Positions 53,982 to 61,162 of a stretch of DNA of 64,000 nt are shown here, in pieces. The stretch is from contig NZ_MLJO01000003.1 of NCBI RefSeq assembly GCF_001956915.1, positions 310,001 through 374,000 of the forward strand, in the 5' to 3' direction. Under the pieces are notes generated by a model, which saw nothing but the letters and a program-made list of their open reading frames with translations, was not told the origin of the DNA and made no database searches. Position 1 is the stretch's first letter. Each line of letters starts with the position of its first letter. The DNA is from Intrasporangium flavum. GTDB taxonomy: Bacteria; Actinomycetota; Actinomycetes; Actinomycetales; Dermatophilaceae. The translations under genes and the position numbers were made by a program.

Positions 53982-54959
53982 TCAGACCCGGAAGTGCAGG
54001 AAGCTCAGGCCCGGGTAGAGGGCGAAGAGCACGGTGACGGGCAGGATGAGGAAGACGACGGGGACCATCATGAGGATCTCCCGGCGCCCACCCTGCTCCA
54101 TGAGGGTGCGCCGGCCGCCCTCGCGCACGTCCTGGGCCTGGGCGCGGAGCACCTCGGCCAGCGGCGTGCCGCGCTCGACCGCCACGACGATGCCGTCGAC
54201 GAAGCGGCTCAGGCTCATCAGGCCGGTGCGGTCGGCCAGGCCGCGCAGCGCCGTGGGCAGGTTGGCCCCGGCGCGGGCGTCGGCGAGGCAGCGGCGCAGC
54301 TCGTCGGACAGCTCGCCCTGCGAGAGGCGGCAGACCCGCTCGAGGGCCCCGACGGCCCCCTCCCCCGCGCTGACGGCGAGAGCGAGCAGCTCTGCCACCG
54401 TGGGGAACTCGGTGAGCATGCGCGCCTCGCGACGGGTCGCCGCGCGGGACAGCATCCAGTCGCGGGCGATGAGCCCGCCGAGGCCTCCGCACACGACGAG
54501 CCCCACGAGGGCGACGACGGGGAACCGCTGCTGCGCCACGGCCACGAGGCCGGTGAGGACGAGCCCCACGAGGGCGCCGAGCGTGCCCCAGAGCACCTGC
54601 TCGGCACGGAACCGGTCGACGTCGGCGGCCACGCCGGCGCGCAGCTGGCGTCGGACGACGGACGGCGAACCGCCGAGGACCGAGCCGACGAGCCGACCGA
54701 GCCGGGCCACGTACGGGGCGAGCAGCTCGCCGAACCCGAAGGGCCCGCGCGGGGCCGCAGGACGGCTGAGCAGCGTCGAGGGACGGGGCGCATCGCGCAG
54801 GTAGGGCTCGAGGCGATCGTCGAGCCCGGGACGGCGGCTCGCCGGCAGGCCCGCGACGACGAGGGTGAGCCCGGCGAGCAGCATCACCCCGACGAACGCG
54901 CCGGTCCACGACCAGCCGGTGTCGAGGACCGCGCCCAGGCCGGACGCCACGCCCCTCAC
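53982..54959 (-). CDS. tadC: Type II secretion/Tad system membrane protein TadC
   Basis: 325 residues from GTG 54959, overlapping the tadB stop (GTGA). Several membrane helices (LDTGWSWTGAFVGVMLLAGLTLVVAG near the start, two near the middle, two at the end) flank a T2SSF domain with LTEFPTVAELLALAVSAGEGAVGALERV, SDELRRCLADARAGANLPTALRGLADR and LAEVLRAQAQDVREGGRRTLMEQGGRREILMMVPVVFLILPVTVLFALYPG. It forms the inner-membrane platform with TadB. Confidence 0.9.
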   Translation of the reverse strand: MRGVASGLGAVLDTGWSWTGAFVGVMLLAGLTLVVAGLPASRRPGLDDRLEPYLRDAPRPSTLLSRPAAPRGPFGFGELLAPYVARLGRLVGSVLGGSPSVVRRQLRAGVAADVDRFRAEQVLWGTLGALVGLVLTGLVAVAQQRFPVVALVGLVVCGGLGGLIARDWMLSRAATRREARMLTEFPTVAELLALAVSAGEGAVGALERVCRLSQGELSDELRRCLADARAGANLPTALRGLADRTGLMSLSRFVDGIVVAVERGTPLAEVLRAQAQDVREGGRRTLMEQGGRREILMMVPVVFLILPVTVLFALYPGLSFLHFRV

Positions 54960-55828
54960 CGGAGCACCCGCTCTTCCTCGGGCAGGCGCCCGACCCACAC
55001 CATCGCGCGGTAGGCGACGACGCACAGGGCGGCCCCGACGGCGAGCACGACCCAGCCGACCGGCGAGGCGTAGGCGGCGAGGGAACGGCCGTTGAGGGCG
55101 AGCATCGCCAGGACGATCCACGGGGCGGCGACCGCGAGCCGGGCCGCGTTGACCGTCCAGCTCTGGCGCGTCTCGAGCTCGGCCCGGGTGCGCGCGTCTT
55201 CTCGCAGGAAGGAGGAGAGCGTGCGCAGCAGCTTGCCGAGGTCGCTGCCGCCGACCTCGCGCGCGATGCGCAGCGACTCGACGAGACGGTCGGCGACGGG
55301 GTCGCTCAGCCGCTCCTTGAGCCGGTCGAGGGAGTCGTGGAAGCGACCCGTGGTGCGGTAGTCCTCGGCGAAGGCCGCGAACGCCGGACGCAGCTCCTCG
55401 GGCCCCCGCGTGGACAGCTGGGCCAGCGCCTCGGGCAGCGCGAGCCCGGCGCGCACGCCCGACGTGACGTTGTCGACGACGTCCGGCCACAGGTCGCGCA
55501 GCTTGTTGCGCCGCGAGCGAGCGCGCATGCGCACCAGGGAGATCGGCGCGGCGCCGGCCATGACCGAGAAGCACAGCGAGATCGGGGCGACGCGGGTGAG
55601 CGCCAGGACGATGGCGAAGGTGAGCAGGAAGAGCACGACCGAGCCGACGATGACGTTGTTCGGCGTGATCGAGGCGTACCCCGCCTGGTTGAGGTGGTCG
55701 CGCAGCTCGACGACGAAGCCGGAACGCCGTGGGCCGGACTCGGGCGCCGGGGCCTGCGGCCAGAACGACCAGTAGACGAAGAAGACGCCCGCACCGAGGA
55801 GGAGCCCGATGACGAGCGGCGAGGTCAC
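54956..55828 (-). CDS. tadB: Type II secretion/Tad system membrane protein TadB
   Basis: 290 residues from GTG 55828, overlapping the cpaF stop by four bases. N-terminal helix, two helices near 60-100, T2SSF domain with LWPDVVDNVTSGVRAGLALPEALAQLSTRGPEELRPAFAAFAEDYRTTGRF and REVGGSDLGKLLRTLSSFLREDARTRAEL, and two helices at the C-terminus. It pairs with TadC as the platform for pilus assembly. With cpaF interrupted upstream, its transcription may be disturbed because the operon promoter is now beyond the element. Confidence 0.9.
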   Translation of the reverse strand: MTSPLVIGLLLGAGVFFVYWSFWPQAPAPESGPRRSGFVVELRDHLNQAGYASITPNNVIVGSVVLFLLTFAIVLALTRVAPISLCFSVMAGAAPISLVRMRARSRRNKLRDLWPDVVDNVTSGVRAGLALPEALAQLSTRGPEELRPAFAAFAEDYRTTGRFHDSLDRLKERLSDPVADRLVESLRIAREVGGSDLGKLLRTLSSFLREDARTRAELETRQSWTVNAARLAVAAPWIVLAMLALNGRSLAAYASPVGWVVLAVGAALCVVAYRAMVWVGRLPEEERVLR

Positions 55829-56436
55829 GACGCCTCCTGCGCGAGCAGGGCGGCGACGTCGTAGCCGGCCCGCTCGAAGGCCTCGTGGTGCGGCGGGAAG
55901 CCGTCGCCGCGCACGAGCCGGCCGCCACGCGTCGTGAAGAGGTCGGCGATCTCGATGACGTCGCCCTCGGCCCGGCCCGGGACGGCGACGATCTCGCGGA
56001 CCCGGCGCACGCCGTCGCGCTCGAGGGCGACGTGGACGACGAGGTCGACGGCGGCCGCCACGGTCGGCACGACGAAGCGGCTCGAGACGTTCTCGCCGGC
56101 GAGCAGCGGCAGGGTGCACATCTTCGTCACTGCCTCGCGGGCGCTGTTGGCGTGCAGCGTGCACATGCCGGGGACGCCGCTGTTGAGCGCGATGAGCAGG
56201 TCGAGGCTCTCCTCCTGGCGCACCTCGCCGACGATGATCCGCGACGGGCGCATGCGCAGGGCCTCCTTGACGAGGCGGCGCAGCGGCACCTCGCCGGTGC
56301 CCTCGAGGCTCGGCTGGCGGCACTGCATCGAGGCGACGTCGCGCAGCGGGATCTTCAGCTCGAAGACCTCCTCGCACGTGATGACGCGCTCGCGTGGCGG
56401 GATGGCGGCGGCGAGGCAGTTGAGGAGGGTCGTCTT
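55825..56436 (-). pseudogene. cpaF: 3' fragment of the Tad ATPase gene cpaF/tadA, interrupted in the Walker A motif
   Basis: The remaining 204 codons start at the Lys of the Walker A GKTT (AAG at 56436-56434): KTTLLNCLAAAIPPRERVITCEEVFELKI, then RDVASMQCRQPSLEGTGEVPLRRLVKEALRMRPSRIIVGEVRQEESLDLLIALNSGVPGMCTLHANSAREA (Walker B-like and His box of secretion ATPases) and an intact C-terminus ending LLAQEAS. The codons just before AAG read VKTT, and upstream lies foreign sequence; the Gly-rich first part of the P loop and the N-terminal half are missing. The reading frame happens to stay open into the element to 56601, but that product would lack ATP binding. The 5' half should lie past the right end of the element, outside the window. 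Confidence 0.9.
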
Positions 56437-56450
56437 GACTGCTTGTCGTT
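56428..56450. other. Element-chromosome junction (attL or attR) inside cpaF
   Basis: On the plus strand the conserved cpaF sequence ends at about 56437 (CTT of the GKTT Lys at 56434-56436, then GAC where GCC or similar would be expected for the preceding Gly). The sequence to the right (ACTGCTTGTCGTTTGAGAC) no longer codes for an ATPase. The short core shared with the other junction cannot be defined from one side only. A highly conserved coding motif as target fits a site-specific integrase. Confidence 0.7.
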
Positions 56451-56538
56451 TGAGACACATCCACCGAGAGTCGCAACCCCTGCAGGCGGCACGTAACATG
56501 GGGCGCTGCGAAACGACGGCTTGGAGGACGGTGGCGCC

Positions 56539-56934
56539 ATGGGCGCGCGTGGAAGTGGCATCGGGGTGGGGCAGCCCGCACGACGTGACGAAGCAGGCCA
56601 TTCACTCCCATCCCACGAGTTCATGAAGTACGTCGCCCTCGAAGTGGCCTGTGCTGTGTGTCATCGGCAAGGCGTCGAGACCGTGCTGGGGACGTGGGCG
56701 GTCGAAACCAGGACGCCCGCGTTCGACCCTGGGGGCCTGCACCAACGCGGCGACAACACGGCCGTCACGGTCGAGGAACTGCCCGACGGCCCGAACCGTG
56801 TCCGCCGTCGCTACAAGATGCGCTGCCCCCGGTGCCATGCCACACCAGTGGTCCGCGAGGACAAGGTCGACGACGCGCTCCGGAGACTGTACGAGCCTGG
56901 CGCCGTGGCCCGGACGCATCGAATCTTCATGTAG
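56539..56934 (+). CDS. Small zinc-ribbon protein of the mobile element
   Basis: 131 residues from ATG 56539, with GGAGG 11 bases upstream; ATG 56623 would give 103 residues and keeps both Cys pairs. C38xxC41 (ACAVCHRQG) and C96xxC99 (RCPRCHATP) flank a segment of about 55 residues rich in charged residues (VEELPDGPNRVRRRYKMR). The pattern suggests one zinc ribbon, able to bind nucleic acid or protein. It is the first element gene next to the junction. No family or function is recognised. Confidence 0.6.
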   Translation: MGARGSGIGVGQPARRDEAGHSLPSHEFMKYVALEVACAVCHRQGVETVLGTWAVETRTPAFDPGGLHQRGDNTAVTVEELPDGPNRVRRRYKMRCPRCHATPVVREDKVDDALRRLYEPGAVARTHRIFM

Positions 56935-56992
56935 GCGGTCGTTCTCCGTCTGGCGACGAAAAGCTCACCCTGCTACCGTCTGGAGCAGTCGG

Positions 56993-57074
56993 GTACCGGC
57001 GGCTCCCAGCCCGGTACGAGTTGTATCCCCTCTCAGCGGAGGGCGTGCTTTTTGCGTCCCCTGAGAGGTTTCTC
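56993..57074 (+). promoter_or_regulatory. Leader with two inverted repeats before the 89-residue gene
   Basis: GTACCGG (56993-56999) pairs with CCGGTAC (57011-57017). Further on, CCTCTCAG (57029-57036) pairs with CTGAGAGG (57061-57068), and the right arm contains the GAGAGG ribosome site of the gene starting at 57075. The second hairpin could therefore close translation. A T-run (57050-57053) lies in its loop. Seen by eye; no test. Confidence 0.45.
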
Positions 57075-57344
57075 ATGTCTGATACGACGGCTGCACCCGC
57101 CGTGGAGTGCCCGACGGCCGGCGACGACCCGCGTCGCATGACCGCTGCCGACCGCCGCGAGCGTGCTCGCATCGCCGCGTTGACCCGTCATCACCCCAAT
57201 GACCCCGAGACGCTCAAGGCGTCTCAGCGGTTTCGGGCAGAGCGCTACACAGAGCACGTTCGCCGAGTCCTAGACTCCGCTCCCCCGATGAGCCCATCGC
57301 AGAAAGCTCGGCTGACCGCCCTGCTCAGGGGGGCCGTGCGTTGA
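57075..57344 (+). CDS. Short basic protein preceding the primase-helicase
   Basis: 89 residues from ATG 57075 with GAGAGG six bases upstream. It begins MSDTTAAPAVECPTAGDDPRRMTAADRRERARIAALTRHHPND and is rich in Arg, His and Ala with no Cys motif and no membrane part. Similar small charged proteins often precede primases in actinobacterial elements. Its stop overlaps the TTG start of the primase (TTGA), so they are translationally coupled. Function unknown; perhaps a replication accessory factor. Confidence 0.65.
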   Translation: MSDTTAAPAVECPTAGDDPRRMTAADRRERARIAALTRHHPNDPETLKASQRFRAERYTEHVRRVLDSAPPMSPSQKARLTALLRGAVR

Positions 57345-59803
57345 CCACAAACGAATGGCCCCTCATGGAGGAGCCACCCGAGTCGTCCGCCACGACAACC
57401 GAATTCAGTGTAGAACCACGCCGGTCCCAAGGGCGCCAACCGCGCGGTGCCGCCGTCCGGGAACCGCATGGACTCGGGGCCCTCCGCGCCGCCGACCTCG
57501 AGCAATACCTCGATGCCGCCTTCGGCGAGGACACGGGCACAGCGTTCGTCGCCACAGGGTTCGAACCCTTCGCTGACGGTGACCGCTACAAGCACGGCCT
57601 CTGGAAGGAGACCCCGTTCTGGTGGCCCGGCGAGGCAGCCAGCCTGGTCGAGGCCGTCCTGCGCAATGCCGCGACGGGCTCGGACGTCTACGTCTGCCCA
57701 TACCTGATGAACGGTGACCGTCGCGCGAAGGGCGCGAGCGTCACTCGGACGAAGGTACACGCGGACATCGACGGACCCGTCGCGCTCGACCTCGTCAACG
57801 ATCTGGGCGGTTGGGCGGTCGCGTCCGGCTCGGCCGGTCACGGCCACGTGTACGTCGACCTGAACCGGTCTGTGTCGGCGTCCTGGCATGAAGCCTTGTG
57901 CCGAGGCTTGGGAGCGTACCTGGGGCACGCCGACGCGAAGGTGTCCGACAACGACCTACTCCGGCCGCCCGGAACCGTCAACAACAAGCCGGTTGCGTTC
58001 GGCACCGAGGACGCCGCCCGCGTGGAGTGGCTCGTGCGGCCCTCCGGGCGGCGATGGGACCCAGAGGATCTCGCCGATGCCTTGGGCATATCCCTGCCCG
58101 ACGAGTCGGGCGGCCAGCAGCTCCGGCCGGTGATCAACACCGTGAGAAAGGTGCATGTCGCCAGCCTGCCCCGGGGCGTTCGTGACGCGCTGTCGGAAGT
58201 CAGCGACGATCGCAGCGGCGACACCATGAGGGTGGTTGGTGCCTGCGTCGACGCGGGTCTGACGCTCGAGGAAACCCGTGCCGTTGTCCAAGGTCGCACC
58301 GATCTGGCAGAGCGACTGGCCCGCCGCCCTGACGATGACGTACTGCGATGCTGGTCGCGGGCCACGGAGTCGCGTGCCGTTCGACAGGGCACGACCGGAC
58401 CAGCGACCGGTCGCGTCGCATCCGTGACCCGGCTGCACGTGGCGGCCGAAGGGCCGACAGGAAACGACCAAGCTGTTCGTCAGCATCGAGGGCAGGCCCG
58501 GATCGCATATCGACTCGCCCAGACGTACGGTGGGCGGCTCATGCACGTCCACGGCCTCGGCTGGCACGTCTGGGACGGTCGTCGGTGGGTCGAGGACGAC
58601 CGGGGCGCTGCGATGCGGGCGGTGCTCGACGTCTTGCGCGCCGCGTTGGCGGACTCGATCCAGGACAAGGAACTGCGGGAGGACGTGCGACGTTGCGAAT
58701 CCGCCACGGGCCTGTCCGGGGTTCTCACCATCGCCGCCGCTCTGGAGCCGTTCGCGGTCACCGTGACGGACCTCGATCCGGACCCCTACCTGCTCAACGT
58801 CGCCAACGGTACGCTCGACCTGCACACGCTGCAGCTTCGCCCCCACGACCCGGCGGACAGGATCACCAAGGTCACGGCGGACGAGTACGACCCCACGGCG
58901 AGGGGCCCGATGTGGGACGCCTTCCTCAGTCGCGTGCTTCCTGATGCCGAGGTTCGCGGGTTCCTGCAGCGGTACGTCGGACTTGCCCTATGTGGCCGAG
59001 TCCTCGAGCACGTCCTCGCCATCCTCACTGGCACCGGACGGAACGGCAAGGGAGTCTTCTACGGAGCCGTGGCCGCGGCCCTCGGTGACTACGCGAGCAC
59101 CGCCGAGCCGGACCTGTTCATGCATCGGGAGAACGCCCACCCCACCGGTGAGATGGACCTGCTCGGGCTACGGTGGGTCGTCGTGTCCGAGTCCGACCAA
59201 GGCCGCCGGCTCGCCGAGGCCACGGTCAAACGGCTCACCGGAGGCGATCTGATCAAGGCTCGGCGGATGAGGCAGGACTTCGTGGCCTTCGCGCCGTCGC
59301 ACACTGCGGCGCTCGTCACGAACCACCTGCCGAAGGTTTCCGGTGATGATCCCGCTCTTTGGGCGCGCCTACGAGTCGTCCCGTTCGAGGTGGTCATCCC
59401 GGCCACGGAGCAGGACCCTCACCTGGCCGAGAAGCTCGAAAGGGAGAAACCGGCCATCCTGGCGTGGGCTGTCCGAGGTTGGCGCGACTACCAAACCCAC
59501 GGGTTGGCGGCACCGCGGGCCGTACGCAGCGCCACCGACGAATACCAGGCACACTCCGACGCCATCAAGGGCTTCCTCGACGACTGCTGCGACATCGGGA
59601 CCGGGTACGAAACCGAGGTCAGCCTCCTTTGGTACGCCTGGGGTGCGTGGCGGCTCGACGCCGGCGCAGAGGAAATCTCAAAGAAGGCCTTCGGCGAGGC
59701 CCTCGAGAAGCGGGGCTTCCCAGCTGCCAAGGGTAACAAGGGGATTCGCAAGCGCCGCGGCCTTCGTCTGAGCACGGAAGACGGTGAAGCGGACGTGGAC
59801 TGA
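57341..59803 (+). CDS. Fused AEP primase-polymerase and SF3/D5-like helicase
   Basis: 820 residues from TTG 57341. The N-terminal part carries archaeo-eukaryotic primase motifs: VHADIDG with D142 and D144, SGSAGHGHVYV with H169 and LRPPGTVNNK with R208. The C-terminal half is a D5-N/P4-type superfamily 3 helicase: LNVANGTLDLHTL before it, Walker A LTGTGRNGKGVFYGAV (K570), Walker B-like LLGLRWVVVSESDQ and sensor-like FAPSHTAALVTNHLPKVSGDDPALWARLRVVPFEVV. Such fusions start and drive replication of plasmids, phages and satellites. A region of strong inverted repeats follows, a possible replication origin. It is 820 residues, typical for the fusion. Confidence 0.9.
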   Translation: MTTNEWPLMEEPPESSATTTEFSVEPRRSQGRQPRGAAVREPHGLGALRAADLEQYLDAAFGEDTGTAFVATGFEPFADGDRYKHGLWKETPFWWPGEAASLVEAVLRNAATGSDVYVCPYLMNGDRRAKGASVTRTKVHADIDGPVALDLVNDLGGWAVASGSAGHGHVYVDLNRSVSASWHEALCRGLGAYLGHADAKVSDNDLLRPPGTVNNKPVAFGTEDAARVEWLVRPSGRRWDPEDLADALGISLPDESGGQQLRPVINTVRKVHVASLPRGVRDALSEVSDDRSGDTMRVVGACVDAGLTLEETRAVVQGRTDLAERLARRPDDDVLRCWSRATESRAVRQGTTGPATGRVASVTRLHVAAEGPTGNDQAVRQHRGQARIAYRLAQTYGGRLMHVHGLGWHVWDGRRWVEDDRGAAMRAVLDVLRAALADSIQDKELREDVRRCESATGLSGVLTIAAALEPFAVTVTDLDPDPYLLNVANGTLDLHTLQLRPHDPADRITKVTADEYDPTARGPMWDAFLSRVLPDAEVRGFLQRYVGLALCGRVLEHVLAILTGTGRNGKGVFYGAVAAALGDYASTAEPDLFMHRENAHPTGEMDLLGLRWVVVSESDQGRRLAEATVKRLTGGDLIKARRMRQDFVAFAPSHTAALVTNHLPKVSGDDPALWARLRVVPFEVVIPATEQDPHLAEKLEREKPAILAWAVRGWRDYQTHGLAAPRAVRSATDEYQAHSDAIKGFLDDCCDIGTGYETEVSLLWYAWGAWRLDAGAEEISKKAFGEALEKRGFPAAKGNKGIRKRRGLRLSTEDGEADVD

Positions 59804-59818
59804 GCCTGGAGACGTCGG

Positions 59819-59903
59819 GGTGGCGCGTGTGGCGCGTCTCTGTGTTCGTTCTCCACACCCGCACAGGACACGTCATGCGGGTGTGCATGCCACACGCGCC
59901 ACC
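59819..59903. repeat. Nested inverted repeats after the primase-helicase gene
   Basis: Outer arms GGTGGCGCGTGTGGC (59819-59833) and GCCACACGCGCCACC (59889-59903) are perfect 15-base complements. Inside, CACACCCGCA (59853-59862) and TGCGGGTGTG (59875-59884) form a second 10-bp stem around CAGGACACGTCA. The whole can form a long two-part hairpin. It lies 16 bases after the stop of the primase gene. It may be an origin-like element, a strong terminator or a structured RNA; sequence alone does not decide. Confidence 0.85.
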
Positions 59904-59983
59904 AACCGACTTCTGGCACGGAACAGCAGGCCCACATCCTGAAAGTGCCAAACGAACCGATCGCGCGCGGACGCAGACAGCGC

Positions 59984-60023
59984 TGGGCCGGCTCCCATCA
60001 TGCTCGGGCAGGGAGCCGGCCCA
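59984..60023 (+). terminator. Hairpin, possible terminator before the ligase gene
   Basis: TGGGCCGGCTCCC (59984-59996) pairs perfectly with GGGAGCCGGCCCA (60011-60023) with a 14-base loop. It lies about 100 bases before the ligase start and after the nested repeats, separating the replication gene from the cassette. The rest of the gap 59804-60119 shows no gene. A hairpin this strong without a T tract could also have another role. Confidence 0.6.
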
Positions 60024-60119
60024 CGTCGGTCGCCTGCACTGCCTTACCAGTTTTCGGTACTCGGACCTCGGGCGTCGGCCCGCAGCACCGCCGGCCTCCG
60101 ACCGGCCCTCCCGTGGGGC

Positions 60120-61085
60120 ATGGTGGACAACATGGCCGTCGTATCGCTTCAGGCGCCGGTCGCGCTCGCGCGACCCATTGGTGACCTCACTCCATCCGAA
60201 GTCAAGAATCTGGTGTGGGAGCCGAAATGGGACGGCTACCGGGCGCTGGTCGGCGGCGGGAAGATCTTCTCCCGCAACGGCACCAACCTCACGCCTCTGT
60301 TCCCGGACCTGACGCCGGCCCTGAGCTCACGGCTGCCCGACGACCTGGTCCTGGACGGCGAGGTCATCGCATGGGACCTGGCTGCCGGCCGGCTCGACTT
60401 CGAGGGGCTGCAGGCCCGGATGACCGCCGGTCGGCGGATCCGCGTGGTCGCCGCCCGACGTCCTGCACAGCTCGTCGTGTTCGACGTCCTCGCGGCCGGC
60501 GGTGAGGACCTGCGGGGACGACCGCTGCGGGAGCGCCGAGCGGTTCTCGAGCAGGCCCTGGCCGGCATCGCCTCTCCCATCGTGCTGTGCCAGCAGACCG
60601 ACGACATGGCCCTGGCCCGGGAGTGGTTCCAGACGCTGACAGCGGGCGGCATCGAGGGCCTGGTCATCAAGGATGTAAACAGCACCTACCCGACCTCGCC
60701 GGGTCAACGGGTGTGGTGGAAGGTCAAGGCCACGCGGACGCTGGACATGCTAGCGATCGGCTTCACCGGTGACCAAGCCGCGCCTACCTCCCTGGTGCTC
60801 GCCTTCCCTGGTGACGTGGACGAGGACGGCCGACCAGTCACGGCCGGCTCGACGACATCACTGCCGAAGGCTGTCGGCCGGTCGCTGTCGCCCTTGCTGC
60901 ACCCGACCGGCGAGACGTTCGAGCGCACCTTCGCATGGGGATCAGCTGCGCCCACGCGGGTGACGGTCGTGACGCCGTTCGTTGTCGAGGTCGAAGCAGA
61001 CGCCTCGGCGGCTGCCGGGGTGCTCCGCCATGCTGCTCGGCTGCATCGAGCCAGACCAGACCTCGACCCGGCAGAAGCCACCTGA
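60120..61085 (+). CDS. ATP-dependent DNA ligase
   Basis: 321 residues from ATG 60120 (ATG 60132 is equally possible; neither has a strong ribosome site). Motif I EPKWDGYRAL with the adenylated Lys36, motif III LVLDGEVIAWD, IIIa LVVFDVLA, IV GIEGLVIKDV and V VWWKVKATRTLD are complete, followed by an OB-fold-like C-terminus. Similar to LigC/LigD ligase domains but without polymerase or nuclease domains. ATP-dependent ligases in mobile elements seal breaks in repair or replication. It opens the cassette; the next gene starts 77 bases after its stop. Confidence 0.92.
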   Translation: MVDNMAVVSLQAPVALARPIGDLTPSEVKNLVWEPKWDGYRALVGGGKIFSRNGTNLTPLFPDLTPALSSRLPDDLVLDGEVIAWDLAAGRLDFEGLQARMTAGRRIRVVAARRPAQLVVFDVLAAGGEDLRGRPLRERRAVLEQALAGIASPIVLCQQTDDMALAREWFQTLTAGGIEGLVIKDVNSTYPTSPGQRVWWKVKATRTLDMLAIGFTGDQAAPTSLVLAFPGDVDEDGRPVTAGSTTSLPKAVGRSLSPLLHPTGETFERTFAWGSAAPTRVTVVTPFVVEVEADASAAAGVLRHAARLHRARPDLDPAEAT

Positions 61086-61162
61086 CGGAGGAACGACGCC
61101 TGGCATCAGTGTCGGGACTCGGCGATACCGTCCGGCCACGACGTCGTCAGAGGGAGCTCACG

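Noticed and set aside
55825-56601. Intact 258-residue protein starting inside the element
   Set aside because: The first 55 residues are element sequence read by chance; the ATPase lacks its Walker A Gly residues and its N-terminal half, so it is treated as a pseudogene.
57341-59803. Prophage with structural genes
   Set aside because: No capsid, tail, portal or terminase gene is seen in the 7.5 kb available, so only a generic mobile element is claimed.
60120-61085. NHEJ ligase LigD with Ku partner
   Set aside because: Only the ligase domain is present and no Ku gene is visible, so classical NHEJ cannot be claimed.
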